NCBI GenBank assembly: GCA_036556965.1
Contig: DATBIO010000188.1
Location: forward strand, 1 to 30,727
Direction: 5' to 3'
DNA length: 30,727 nucleotides
DNA from: DATBIO01 sp036556965
Lineage (GTDB): Bacteria > Acidobacteriota > Vicinamibacteria > Fen-336
The notes below the pieces were generated by a model, which did not search any database, had not been told where the DNA came from, and worked only from the letters and a program-made list of their open reading frames with translations. Within the stretch, counting starts at the first letter, position 1. Each line of letters begins with the position of its first letter. A program made the position numbers and the translations under genes. Below, piece by piece: positions 10,897 through 19,506 of this stretch.

Positions 10897-11090
10897 GGCC
10901 GCCTGCAGGTCGGGCACCCAGGTCACCGAGATCGTGTCGCCCGGCTTCCTCCACCCGGCGACCAGGGGATCGCTGATGCTGCCGCCGCGCCGCACGGGCG
11001 TTCCCATGACGTCCGCGGACTGCTGCACCGCGAACTCGCCGAACAAGGGATCGAAGAGGGGCGTCCAGGTGCGGGGTGGGCGCGTCGAGC
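10897..11090 (-). pseudogene. Orphan coding-like fragment between RND pump and sulfatase
   Basis: The minus-strand frame that includes TWTPLFDPLFGEF, VMGTPVRRGGSISDPL and AGWRKPGDTISVTWVPDL has strong G/C third-position bias and a balanced, protein-like composition, unlike most shadow frames here. It is out of frame with the RND gene, has no convincing start and no stop of its own: it runs open into the antisense of the sulfatase. It therefore looks like a remnant of a gene deleted at both ends, but the family was not recognised. A chance open frame cannot be excluded. Confidence 0.35.
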
Positions 11091-11093
11091 GGC

Positions 11094-14000
11094 TCAGACG
11101 ACGGCGGCCGATCCCGTGAGGGCGGTCTCCGCGGGCGCGGTGGCCGCCCACATCTTCTTCCCGCGCAGCCGCAGCGACTCCACGCTGTAGCTGATGTACG
11201 GCAGAACGAGCAGGGTCAGCGCCGTCGAGCTGGTGAGGCCGCCCATCACCGTGCGGGCCAGCGGGTAGTAGTAGGCCCAGCCGCCCACGCCGGTGTTGCC
11301 CAGGGCCAGGGGCAGCAGCCCGAGCACCGTGCAGAGCGCGGTCATGAGGATGGGACGCAGCCGGTCGCGGCCGGCCAGGCGGATGGCCTCCTCGTGCCCG
11401 AGGCCCTGCGCGCGGTACTGGTTCACGCGGTCGAGCAGCACGATGCCGTTGTTGACCACGATGCCCATGAGGATGAGCACGCCCATGTTGGCCATGAGGT
11501 TGAAGGGCGTGCCGGTGGCGGCGAGGAGCCAGGTGGCGCCCACCAGCGAGAAGGGGATGGCGAAGAGGATGGCCAGGGGCTGGGTGAGCGACTCGAAGAG
11601 GGAGGCCATGACGATGTAGACGAGAGCGAGGGCGAGGAGGTAGTTGAGGGCCATGGCCTGGCCCTCCTCGTCCGCTTCCTGCAGCCGGTCGTTGAAGCTC
11701 CAGGTCACGCCGGGCGGGAGGCCCAGCCCGTCCATCATGGCCGTGATCTTCTCCTTGGCCGGATCGAAGTTCTTCCCCTCGAAGGCGGCGCGCACGGCCA
11801 CGCGGGCCTTGCGGTTCTCGCGCTCCACCGCCTGCGGCCTCGGCACCACCGTGAAGTCCGCCACCTCGCCCAGGGTGACGGGGGTGCCGTTGCGCAGGCT
11901 CACCACCACCTGCCGCAGGTCGTCCAGGTTCTCCCGGTCCTCCAGGGCCAGCGACAGGTTCATCTCCACCTCGCGCTCGCCGGAGTTGAACCGGGTGAGG
12001 CGCATGCCGCCCAGGGTGAAGGCGAAGATGTCCGCCATGTCCTGGGGGGCGATGCCCAGCCGGCGCGCGCGCTCGCTGTCGAGGTGGGCCTGGATCTCGC
12101 GGCGGGCGCGGCGGGAGGGCGTGCTCACGTCGGCCACGTTCTCCATGGCCTCCAGCTTGCGCGCCACCACGTCGCTCCAGCGGTTGAGGGCGTCCACGTC
12201 GTTGCCGAACAGCTTCACGGAGAAGAAGGTGGTGGAGCCGCCCTCCTCCGCCTCGTCGCGGAAGAACACCTTGGCCCCCGGGATGGCGGGGAGCGCCTTG
12301 CGGATCTCCTGGCGCAGCTCCTTGAGGCGGGGATCGGGCAGGTCCTCCTGGCTCAGCACCAGGATGGTGGTGGCCTCGTTCTCGCCGAAGAAGGAGTAGA
12401 TGTCCTTGACCAGGAAGCGGTCGCGGCTCCTCCAGAGGAAGTCCTCCACCTGGGACACCTTCTTCTCCGCCTCCGACTTGTAGGTGAAGTCGGCGAACTC
12501 GTAGTCCAGGCGCAGGCGGCGGTTGATGCTGCCCGAGAACGTGCTCGTCTCCACGAGCTGGAGGGGGAAGGGAAGGAAACCGACCACCAGGCCCGCGGTG
12601 ACGATGGCAAAGGCCTTGCCCTTGTGGCGCAGCGTCCACATCAGGGCCCGCTCGTAGCGCTCCTCCAGCCACGTGATGACGCGCGGCTCCGCCGCCTTCT
12701 TCTTCTGGAGGAAGCGCGCGGAGAGGAGGGGGATCAGGAGCAGCGACACGAAGAGGCTGGCCAGCATGGAGACGGCGATGGTGAAGCCCGCCTCGCCCAG
12801 GATGACCGTGATCTCCGTCTTGTTGCCGACGATGAGGGGCAGGAAGACGATGACGGCGGTCAGGGTGGAGCAGGTGATGGCCAGGGCCACCTCGCTGGCC
12901 CCGCTGAGGGCGGCCTTCTCCGTGTCGGGCTCCTCGCGGTGCCGGCGGTCGATGGACTCCAGGACCACGATGGCGTTGTCCACCAGCATGCCCACCGCGA
13001 GCATGAGTCCCATCAGGGCCAGCACGTTCATGTTGCGGCCCAGGAAGTACATGACGGACACGGTGGTCAGGAGCGAGAGGGGGATGGCCGCGGAGACGAT
13101 GAGGGTGGAGTCCACGCGGCGCAGGAAGAAGTAGAGGACGAGCACGGAGAGGAAGGCGCCGATGAGGCCCGCCTCGCTCAGCCCCTCGATGCCGGCGCGG
13201 ATCTCGCGCGCCTGGTCCTCCCACACGAAGAGGTTGACGCCCTTCAGCAGGGGGTCGGTGGAGATCTCCTCCGCGATCACGCGCTGTACCGCTTCCACCG
13301 TCTCCACGGTGTTGGCCGTCGACTCCTTGTAGACGTCGAGGGCCACCGCCTTGTCGCGGTTGAGGTGCCGGCCGTAGGCCACCGGCGGCTCCTCGTAGCG
13401 CAGCTCGGCGATGTCGCGCAGGCGCAGGCCCTGCTCGTTCACGGCCAGCTCCTCGATCTCCTCCAGGCTGGTGAGGGAGGCCACCGCCCGCGCGGAGAAG
13501 CGCTTGCCGTCGTGGCTCACCGGCCCCAGGCTCACCGTGGAGTTGGCCGCGCGCAGCCGCGGGATCAGCTGGTCGAGCTCCACGCGGTGCTGCTTGATCC
13601 GGTCCAGGCGCAGGTCCACCCAGATCTCGCGCGGCTCCACCCCGCCGAGGTCCACCTTGGCCACTCCCGGCACGCGCCGGATGCGGTTGGCGATGCGCCT
13701 CTCCAGCAGGTCGTAGTTCGCGGAGAGGTCCACCCCGGGGGAGGAGATGCGGCCCTGCATGACGGGGATGTCGTTGGTGTTGAAGCTGAAGACCGTGACC
13801 TCCCCCACGTCCCGCGGGAGGAGGGGCCGCACCTGGTCGAGCTTCTCGCGCACCAGCATGCGCACGACGTCGAGGTCCTGGCCCCAGCGGAACTCCATCT
13901 CCACGCGGCAGCTGTCGGCGTCGGAGCTCGAGGTCATCTTCTTCACGTGGGGCAGGGTGGCCAGCGCCTCCTCCAGCGGGCGGGCCACCGTCTTCTCCAC

Positions 14001-14174
14001 CTGGGTGGGGTTGGAGTTCGGGTACGGGACCTCGACCCCCACGTAGGGGATGTCGAGGGTGGGCAGGAAGGCCAGGGGCAGGCGCGGGAGGGCGATGCCG
14101 CCGATCACCACGATGGACACCAGGATCATGAAGGTGGTGATGGGCCGACCGATGGCCAGCCGGGGCAGGCTCAC
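11094..14174 (-). CDS. RND efflux pump subunit (HAE/AcrB-like), second pump of operon
   Basis: A 1026-residue inner-membrane proton-driven transporter of the RND superfamily. The N-terminal TM1 (residues 12-30) is followed by the porter region with LPTLDIPYVGVEVPYPNSNP. TM4 holds AVGMLVDNAIVVLESI with Asp399-Asn400, so one of the two AcrB aspartates is Asn. Second-half TMs include LAILFAIPFSLVGATWLLA and GILLLGIVVNNGIVL-like helix VLILMGIVVNNGIVLLDRVN, then RPILMTALCTVLGLLPLA. Length is normal for the family. The GTG start at 14174 overlaps the stop of the first pump (GTGA), so the two are translationally coupled. It may pair with the first pump as a heteromeric transporter, as MdtB/MdtC do (inference). 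Substrate unknown. Confidence 0.93.
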   Translation of the reverse strand: MSLPRLAIGRPITTFMILVSIVVIGGIALPRLPLAFLPTLDIPYVGVEVPYPNSNPTQVEKTVARPLEEALATLPHVKKMTSSSDADSCRVEMEFRWGQDLDVVRMLVREKLDQVRPLLPRDVGEVTVFSFNTNDIPVMQGRISSPGVDLSANYDLLERRIANRIRRVPGVAKVDLGGVEPREIWVDLRLDRIKQHRVELDQLIPRLRAANSTVSLGPVSHDGKRFSARAVASLTSLEEIEELAVNEQGLRLRDIAELRYEEPPVAYGRHLNRDKAVALDVYKESTANTVETVEAVQRVIAEEISTDPLLKGVNLFVWEDQAREIRAGIEGLSEAGLIGAFLSVLVLYFFLRRVDSTLIVSAAIPLSLLTTVSVMYFLGRNMNVLALMGLMLAVGMLVDNAIVVLESIDRRHREEPDTEKAALSGASEVALAITCSTLTAVIVFLPLIVGNKTEITVILGEAGFTIAVSMLASLFVSLLLIPLLSARFLQKKKAAEPRVITWLEERYERALMWTLRHKGKAFAIVTAGLVVGFLPFPLQLVETSTFSGSINRRLRLDYEFADFTYKSEAEKKVSQVEDFLWRSRDRFLVKDIYSFFGENEATTILVLSQEDLPDPRLKELRQEIRKALPAIPGAKVFFRDEAEEGGSTTFFSVKLFGNDVDALNRWSDVVARKLEAMENVADVSTPSRRARREIQAHLDSERARRLGIAPQDMADIFAFTLGGMRLTRFNSGEREVEMNLSLALEDRENLDDLRQVVVSLRNGTPVTLGEVADFTVVPRPQAVERENRKARVAVRAAFEGKNFDPAKEKITAMMDGLGLPPGVTWSFNDRLQEADEEGQAMALNYLLALALVYIVMASLFESLTQPLAILFAIPFSLVGATWLLAATGTPFNLMANMGVLILMGIVVNNGIVLLDRVNQYRAQGLGHEEAIRLAGRDRLRPILMTALCTVLGLLPLALGNTGVGGWAYYYPLARTVMGGLTSSTALTLLVLPYISYSVESLRLRGKKMWAATAPAETALTGSAAVV

Positions 14175-17100
14175 GCGGGAGCTCCCTCGCCCGGCAGCGC
14201 CTCGGCTTTCACGCCCGCCGCCACCTCGCTGCCCTCGGGCCGCTTGCGGTCGAAGATCGTGTAGACCACGGGGATCACCACCAGCGTGAGCACGGTGGAG
14301 AGGACGAGCCCGCCGATCACGGTGATGGCCAGCGGCTGCCGCAGCTCGGCACCCTCGCCGATGCCGAAGGCCATGGGCAGGAGCCCGAGGCCGGTGCAGG
14401 CGGTGGTCATGAGGATGGGCCGCAGGCGCCGCCGTCCGCCCACCACCAGGGCCTGGCGCCGGCTCATGCCCTCGTCGCGCAGCTGGTTCACGGCGTCGAT
14501 GAGCACGATGGCGTTGTCCACCACGATGCCGCCCAGCATCACGATGCCGATCATCACCACCACGTTCACGCTCTGGCCGGTGAGGAGGAGGGCGAGCACC
14601 ACGCCGATGCCGCCCAGGGGCACGGTGAAGAAGATGACGAAGGGGTGGATCAGCGACTCGAACTCCGCCGCCATCACCAGGTACACGAGGAAGAGGGAGA
14701 GGGCCAGGGCGAGGAGCAGCGAGTTGAACGACCGCCGCCGTTCCTCCTCCTGGCCGCTCAGCGACGCGGTCACGCTGGCGGGGAGGGTGGTGCCCCGGAG
14801 CACCGCGCGCACGTCATCCGCCGCCTCGCCCAGGCTCTTCCCCTCCAGGTTGGCGCTCACCACCGCGGCCCGCCGCTGGCCGATGCGGCGGATCTCGCTG
14901 GGGCCCAGCTCGCGGCTCACGTGGGCCACCGAGGAGAGGTAGATGGGCGTTCCCTCGCGGTGGGCCACGATCACGCGCGCCACCTCGTCCGCGCTGACCT
15001 CCTGGCTCCCCGAGCGGACGAGGATGTCGATCTCGCGGTCGCCCTCGTTGAGGCGGGTGGCCACCTCCCCCTTGACCTTGCCGCGCACGGTGGCCGCCAC
15101 CTCGTCGAGGCGCAGGCCCAGGCGGGCCAGCGCGTCGCGATCGAAGCGCACCTGGAGCTCGGGGTTGCCCATCTCCGCCGACGAGCGCACGTCCACCAGG
15201 CCCGGCACCCGCGCCAGGCGGCGGAAGACGTCGTCCGCCGAGGCCTGCAGGGGCCGGAGCTCGTCCCCGAAGACCTCGACCTCGATGGGCGTGCGGAAGG
15301 AGAAGAAGGACGGGCGCTGGAACTTGACGCGCACGCTCTCCGCCGCCTGCGGCGACTGGATGCGGCCGAGGGCCTCGCGCACGGCGGCGATGGTCCTCTC
15401 CTCGTCGGCCGCGGACGTGCCCGGCTTCATGCGCACGTCCACCTGGCCGAAGTTCTCCCCTTCCGTGCCCGTGGAGGTGAGGGAGAGGCCCGCGCCGCCG
15501 GCCACCGCGGAGAAGGCCTCCACGCTCGTGTCGGCGGCCAGGGCCTGCTGCGCGCCGAGCAGGGCGCGGTCGGTGAGGGCCAGGGGGGTGCCCGCGGGCA
15601 GCTCGACCTGGTAGCTGAACTCGCCCTGCGACATGGCGGGCACGAGGTCCACCTCCAGGAAGAGCGCGCCCGCCGCGGAGAGGACGACGAGCACGCCCGC
15701 CACCGTCACCACCCGCCGCGGGTTGTCCAGGGCCCTCTCCACCACCCGGGGGTAGCCGTCCAGGATGCGGCCGAGGCCCGCGTCGAACACGCGGGAGACG
15801 GGGCTGATGGCCCGGTTGGCGACGCGGCCCAGCCAGGCCCAGGCCACGCGCAGGCCCTTGAGGACCGCGCGCGGGGCCACGCCCAGCACCGCGCGGCGCA
15901 CGCGCTTGAGGCGCGCGCGCCACCCCGTGCCCTCCACCTCCGGCAGGGCGGCCTCCGCGAAGGCGAGGCCGCCGCGCCGGCCCGCGCGCGCCGCCACCAT
16001 GGGGATGAGGGTCAGGGCCACCACCAGCGACACCATGATCGAGATGGACACGGTGAGGGCCTGGTCCTTGAACAGCTGGGCCGCGAAACCCTCCACGAAG
16101 ACCACGGGCAGGAACACGGCCACGGTGGTGAGGGTGACCCCCACCAGCGCGCTTCCCACCTCGCTGGCGCCCCGGCTCGCCGCGTCGAAGGCCGCCTCAC
16201 CCTCCTCGCGGCGCCGGAAGATGGACTCCAGGACCACCACCGCGTTGTCCACCAGCATGCCCACGCCGAGGGCGAGGCCGCCCAGGGACATGACGTTGAG
16301 GCTCACGCCCATGCGGTACATCACGAAGAAGGTGGCGATGATGGAGACGGGGATGGTGATCCCGATGACGAGGGTGCTGAAGGCGTCCTTCAGGAAGAGG
16401 TACAGGACGATCATGGCCAGGAGGCCGCCCACCACTGCGTTCTCCATGACCTCGTCGATGGAGCTCTCGATGAAGCGGCTCTGGTCCACTCCCGTGCCCA
16501 CCACCACCCCGGCGGGCAGCTCCTTCTTGGTGCCGTCCAGGCGCGCCCGCACCGCCTGCGCCACGCGCACCGTGTTGGCGTCGCCCTCCTTGTAGACGGC
16601 CAGCTCCACCGCCTCCTGCGCGGCGAACCGGGTGATGACCTCGCGCTGCCGGTGGCCGCGCTCCACGGAGGCCACGTCGCCCAGGCGCACCAGGCGCCCG
16701 TCCTTCTCGGCCAGGATGGTGGCCAGGATGTCGTCGGTGTCCTTGAACTCGTTGTTGGCGCGCACCAGGTAGCGCGCCTCCTCCTCGTAGAGGGAGCCGC
16801 CGGCCTGGTTCACGTTCTCGCGGGAGAGGACCTGCTCCACGTCGCGCGGGGTGAGGCCGACCAGGGTCAGCTTGCCCTCGTCCACCCGGACCTGGATCTC
16901 CTCCTCGAGGCCGCCGCTGACCTTGACCGCGGCCACGCCGTCCACCGATTCGAGGTCCTTCTTCAGCAGCTCTTCCGCCACGTAGCGCAGGCGGTAGAGG
17001 CTGTTCTCGGAGGCGCCCTGCTCGGCGGTGAGGTACAGCCGCATGATGGGATCGCTGGCCGGGTCGAAGCGCAGGATGGTGGGCTTCTCCGTCTCCTTGG

Positions 17101-17452
17101 GCAGGGTGACGAGGTCCACCTTCTGGCGCACGTCGAGGGCGGCCAGCGACATGTCGCGGCCCCACTCGAACTCCAGCGTCACCTGGCTGATGCCCGGCCG
17201 CGAGCGCGACGAGAGCCGCCGCACGCCCGCGAGGATGCCCACGGCCTCCTCCACGCGGCGGGTCACCAGCGTCTCCACCTCCGCGGGCGCGGCGCCCGGG
17301 AACTTCGTCTCCACCGTCAGCGACGGATAGGAGAGGTCGGGCAGGAGGTTGATGGGGAGGCGCGTGAAGGCGACGAGGCCGAAGAGGACCACGGCCACGG
17401 TGAGCATGGACACCGTGACGGGACGGCGGACGGAGAAGTGGATCGACCGCAC
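14171..17452 (-). CDS. RND efflux pump subunit (HAE/AcrB-like), first pump of operon, long central linker
   Basis: A 1093-residue RND transporter. TM1 is at about 13-30 (TVSMLTVAVVLFGLVAFT), followed by LPINLLPDLSYPSLTVETKFPG. TM4 has LGVGMLVDNAVVVLESIF with Asp402-Asn403. C-terminal signatures include VMIGIVMLGGIVVDNAIVL and RPILMTTACTGLGLLPMAFG. It is about 65 residues longer than its partner, mostly because of an Arg/Ala-rich segment between TM6 and TM7 (about residues 490-575), which may form an extended cytoplasmic amphipathic helix. The GTG start lies 10 bases after the adaptor gene stop, with no strong ribosome site. The gene is clearly part of the adaptor-pump-pump operon. Confidence 0.93.
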   Translation of the reverse strand: MRSIHFSVRRPVTVSMLTVAVVLFGLVAFTRLPINLLPDLSYPSLTVETKFPGAAPAEVETLVTRRVEEAVGILAGVRRLSSRSRPGISQVTLEFEWGRDMSLAALDVRQKVDLVTLPKETEKPTILRFDPASDPIMRLYLTAEQGASENSLYRLRYVAEELLKKDLESVDGVAAVKVSGGLEEEIQVRVDEGKLTLVGLTPRDVEQVLSRENVNQAGGSLYEEEARYLVRANNEFKDTDDILATILAEKDGRLVRLGDVASVERGHRQREVITRFAAQEAVELAVYKEGDANTVRVAQAVRARLDGTKKELPAGVVVGTGVDQSRFIESSIDEVMENAVVGGLLAMIVLYLFLKDAFSTLVIGITIPVSIIATFFVMYRMGVSLNVMSLGGLALGVGMLVDNAVVVLESIFRRREEGEAAFDAASRGASEVGSALVGVTLTTVAVFLPVVFVEGFAAQLFKDQALTVSISIMVSLVVALTLIPMVAARAGRRGGLAFAEAALPEVEGTGWRARLKRVRRAVLGVAPRAVLKGLRVAWAWLGRVANRAISPVSRVFDAGLGRILDGYPRVVERALDNPRRVVTVAGVLVVLSAAGALFLEVDLVPAMSQGEFSYQVELPAGTPLALTDRALLGAQQALAADTSVEAFSAVAGGAGLSLTSTGTEGENFGQVDVRMKPGTSAADEERTIAAVREALGRIQSPQAAESVRVKFQRPSFFSFRTPIEVEVFGDELRPLQASADDVFRRLARVPGLVDVRSSAEMGNPELQVRFDRDALARLGLRLDEVAATVRGKVKGEVATRLNEGDREIDILVRSGSQEVSADEVARVIVAHREGTPIYLSSVAHVSRELGPSEIRRIGQRRAAVVSANLEGKSLGEAADDVRAVLRGTTLPASVTASLSGQEEERRRSFNSLLLALALSLFLVYLVMAAEFESLIHPFVIFFTVPLGGIGVVLALLLTGQSVNVVVMIGIVMLGGIVVDNAIVLIDAVNQLRDEGMSRRQALVVGGRRRLRPILMTTACTGLGLLPMAFGIGEGAELRQPLAITVIGGLVLSTVLTLVVIPVVYTIFDRKRPEGSEVAAGVKAEALPGEGAPA

Positions 17453-17462
17453 GGGCGGGGTC

Positions 17463-18626
17463 TCAGCTCTTGGTCGAGGGGGCGGGCGCGGCGGGCGCTC
17501 CCGCCACGGCGATGGGGGACTGGTCGCGCAAGCCGCCCTGCCCGCTGGTGATGACCTTCTCGCCCTGCTGCAGGCCCGCGGTGACCTCCAGGCGGTCGCC
17601 CTCCTCCAGGCCCACGCTCACCGTCCGCTTGCGCGCCTGCGTGCCTTCCGCCACGTAGACGTAGGTCTCCTGCAGCTCGCGGATGACGGCCTGCCGCGGC
17701 ACGAGGAGGGCGGAGGGGCGCGCCTCGCGCAGCACGTCCACGGTCACGAAGGCGCCCGGCCGCACCTGGGCCGGCGGCTGCACCGCCTCCACCGTGATCT
17801 TCACCGTGCCCGAGGCCGTGTCCACCACCGGGCTGATCTGCTGGATCCGGCCGCGGAACCGCATGTCCTCGCGCGCGCGCAGGGAGAGCCGCACCTCCTG
17901 CCCGACGGCCAGGTCCAGCACCTCCCGCTCGGGCAGGAAGATGCGTGCCACCAGCGGCTGGAAGTCGGCCACCGTGAACAGCTCGTCCCCGCGCTTCACG
18001 GTCTGCCCGACCTGGACCCGGCGCAGGGTGACCTTGCCCGAGAAGGGCGCGGCCACCGTGGTCTTGACCAGGGCGCGCCTCGACTCGGCCAGCGTCTGCT
18101 GGGCGATGTCGCGCTCGAAGCGCGCCTTGTCGAGGTCCTGCCCGCTCATGAGGCTGGCCGCGTGCATGCGCTCGGCGCGGTCCAGGCCCACCTGGGCGTT
18201 CTGCAGGGCCAGTTCCGCCTTGCGCAGGGCCAGGGCGGCGTCGGCGGGGTCGATGCGGAGGAGGGCCTGGCCCTTGGCGACGTCATGGCCCTCTTCCGCG
18301 TGCAGGGCCATGACGCGGCCCTCGGTCTCCGCCACCACCTTGACCTCGTCCTCGGCCACCAGGTTGGCGGTGGCGGAGGTGAAGGCGGCGATGGGCCCGC
18401 GCTCGACGACGGCCACGGCGACCACGGGCGGCTCCTTGGGCTTGTCCTTGCCCTCTTCCTTGGCCGCGGCGGCGGGGGCCGTGGACGCCTCCACCTTGCC
18501 GGGGGCGAAGCGGCTCTTGGCGAGAACGGCGAGGCCGGCCACCGCGATGGCCGTCGCGGCGATGGCGATGACGAGCCGCCGGCGGCGAGAGGGGGGCGGA
18601 GCGGTCTCGAGCACGGGAACTTCCAT
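17463..18626 (-). CDS. RND periplasmic adaptor (membrane fusion protein, HlyD/AcrA-like)
   Basis: A 387-residue adaptor linking inner-membrane RND pumps to an outer-membrane channel. Residues 16-37 are an N-terminal membrane anchor after an Arg-rich stretch (PPSRRRRLVIAIAATAIAVA); no lipobox was seen. A charged Ala/Lys linker follows. The split lipoyl half-motifs are at about 90-125 (AEDEVKVVAETEGRVMALHA) and 190-215 (VAAPFSGKVTLRRVQVGQTV), with a helical hairpin between them (125-185), then beta-barrel and membrane-proximal domains (RPGAFVTVDV, LLVPRQAVI). The start at 18626 was chosen because GGAGGAGG sits 7 bases upstream; an in-frame alternative 12 codons earlier lacks this. It is the first gene of the pump operon and divergent from the cupredoxin operon across 148 bases. 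Confidence 0.93.
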   Translation of the reverse strand: MEVPVLETAPPPSRRRRLVIAIAATAIAVAGLAVLAKSRFAPGKVEASTAPAAAAKEEGKDKPKEPPVVAVAVVERGPIAAFTSATANLVAEDEVKVVAETEGRVMALHAEEGHDVAKGQALLRIDPADAALALRKAELALQNAQVGLDRAERMHAASLMSGQDLDKARFERDIAQQTLAESRRALVKTTVAAPFSGKVTLRRVQVGQTVKRGDELFTVADFQPLVARIFLPEREVLDLAVGQEVRLSLRAREDMRFRGRIQQISPVVDTASGTVKITVEAVQPPAQVRPGAFVTVDVLREARPSALLVPRQAVIRELQETYVYVAEGTQARKRTVSVGLEEGDRLEVTAGLQQGEKVITSGQGGLRDQSPIAVAGAPAAPAPSTKS

Positions 18627-18742
18627 GGGCAGGCCTCCTCCGGTGCGAAAGGTCACACCCATGAACGATGTCCGCTCCGGGAGGGTTCCAAAACGTCGTC
18701 GGCCTGCGCCGCGTCGGCGTGGACGGATCGGCCGGAAAGCGC

Positions 18743-18748
18743 TACAGT
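18743..18748 (+). promoter_or_regulatory. Candidate -10 element (TACAGT) of the cupredoxin operon
   Basis: TACAGT lies 26 bases before GTG 18775 in the divergent gap between the efflux and cupredoxin operons. A poor -35 match (TGGACG, 18720-18725) stands 17 bases upstream. The rest of this gap holds the adaptor ribosome site and no other clear element. Confidence 0.3.
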
Positions 18749-18774
18749 GTCGTCATTTGCGCGCGCCATCGCCC

Positions 18775-19506
18775 GTGGCGCGGTTGAGGTTCCGCGTGCT
18801 GCGGCGAGCGCTCATCACGCTCTCGATGGCGGCGGCTGCTCTGGTGCCTCGGGCGGCCGCGCAGGCTCCCGCTCCGTCTCCGGCGCCGACGCCCCGGCCG
18901 GCCACGCTCGAGGGCCTGGTCGAGCTCGTGGGGCGCGACGGCCAGGCCCGGCCGGCCGAGGGGGCGGTGGTGTGGGTCCTGGGAGCGGCCGCGCGCCAGA
19001 CCTCCGCCGAGCCGCGCATGGCCTCGCAGGAGAAGCGGTTCGCGCCCCACGTGATCGCCGTCCGGCGCGGCGCCACCGTGTCCTTCCCCAACCACGACCG
19101 CATCTACCACAACGTCTTCAGCCGCAGCACAGGCAACGAGTTCGACCTGGGGCTCTACCGCAAGGGAGCCAGCCGCTCCGTGACCTTCCGCAAGCCGGGG
19201 CTGGTCAACGTCTACTGCAACATCCACCCCGACATGGCCGCCTACGTGATGGTCCTCGGTGACGCCGCCTTCACCGTGACCGCCGCCGACGGACGGTATC
19301 GGTTGGAGGACCTCCCCGCGGGACGCCGGACGGTGCGCGTGTGGGTGGAGCGGGGCGGCGAGCGGCAGCAAGCGGTCGACCTGGCTCCCGGGGCCACGCA
19401 GGAGCTCGCCTTCCGCATCGACGCCAGCGGGTGGCGGCGCGTGCAGCACAAGAACAAGTACGGAAGGGACTACCCGCCGGTGACACGCGATGTCGACCGC
19501 TACTGA
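18775..19506 (+). CDS. Secreted cupredoxin (plastocyanin-like, 'methylamine utilization protein'-type) with beta-sandwich tail
   Basis: A 243-residue exported protein with an apparent type-1 copper site. GTG 18775 gives a good signal peptide (Arg-rich start, hydrophobic core to about 28, likely cut after AAAQ). A Pro/Ala linker precedes a beta domain. Copper ligands are His112 in IYHNVF, Cys148 in NVYCNIHPDM, His151 and Met154, the cupredoxin His-Cys-His-Met set. From about 160 to 215 a carboxypeptidase regulatory-like beta-sandwich follows (ADGRYRLEDLPAGRRTVRVW). Proteins of this layout are often labelled methylamine utilization protein in databases, but no mau genes are present. The end overlaps the kinase start by 17 bases. 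A role as copper/redox sensor input or electron carrier for the downstream genes is inferred. Confidence 0.88.
   Translation: MARLRFRVLRRALITLSMAAAALVPRAAAQAPAPSPAPTPRPATLEGLVELVGRDGQARPAEGAVVWVLGAAARQTSAEPRMASQEKRFAPHVIAVRRGATVSFPNHDRIYHNVFSRSTGNEFDLGLYRKGASRSVTFRKPGLVNVYCNIHPDMAAYVMVLGDAAFTVTAADGRYRLEDLPAGRRTVRVWVERGGERQQAVDLAPGATQELAFRIDASGWRRVQHKNKYGRDYPPVTRDVDRY

Noticed and set aside
11076..17551. Long plus-strand open frames (about 1060 and 970 codons) antisense to the two RND pumps
   Set aside because: They are low-complexity His/Glu/Gly/Arg-rich translations without domains, and are mirrors of the pump genes.
18775..19506. Methylamine utilisation function for the cupredoxin
   Set aside because: The label is a database habit for this fold; no MauA, MauB, MauG or related genes are in the window.
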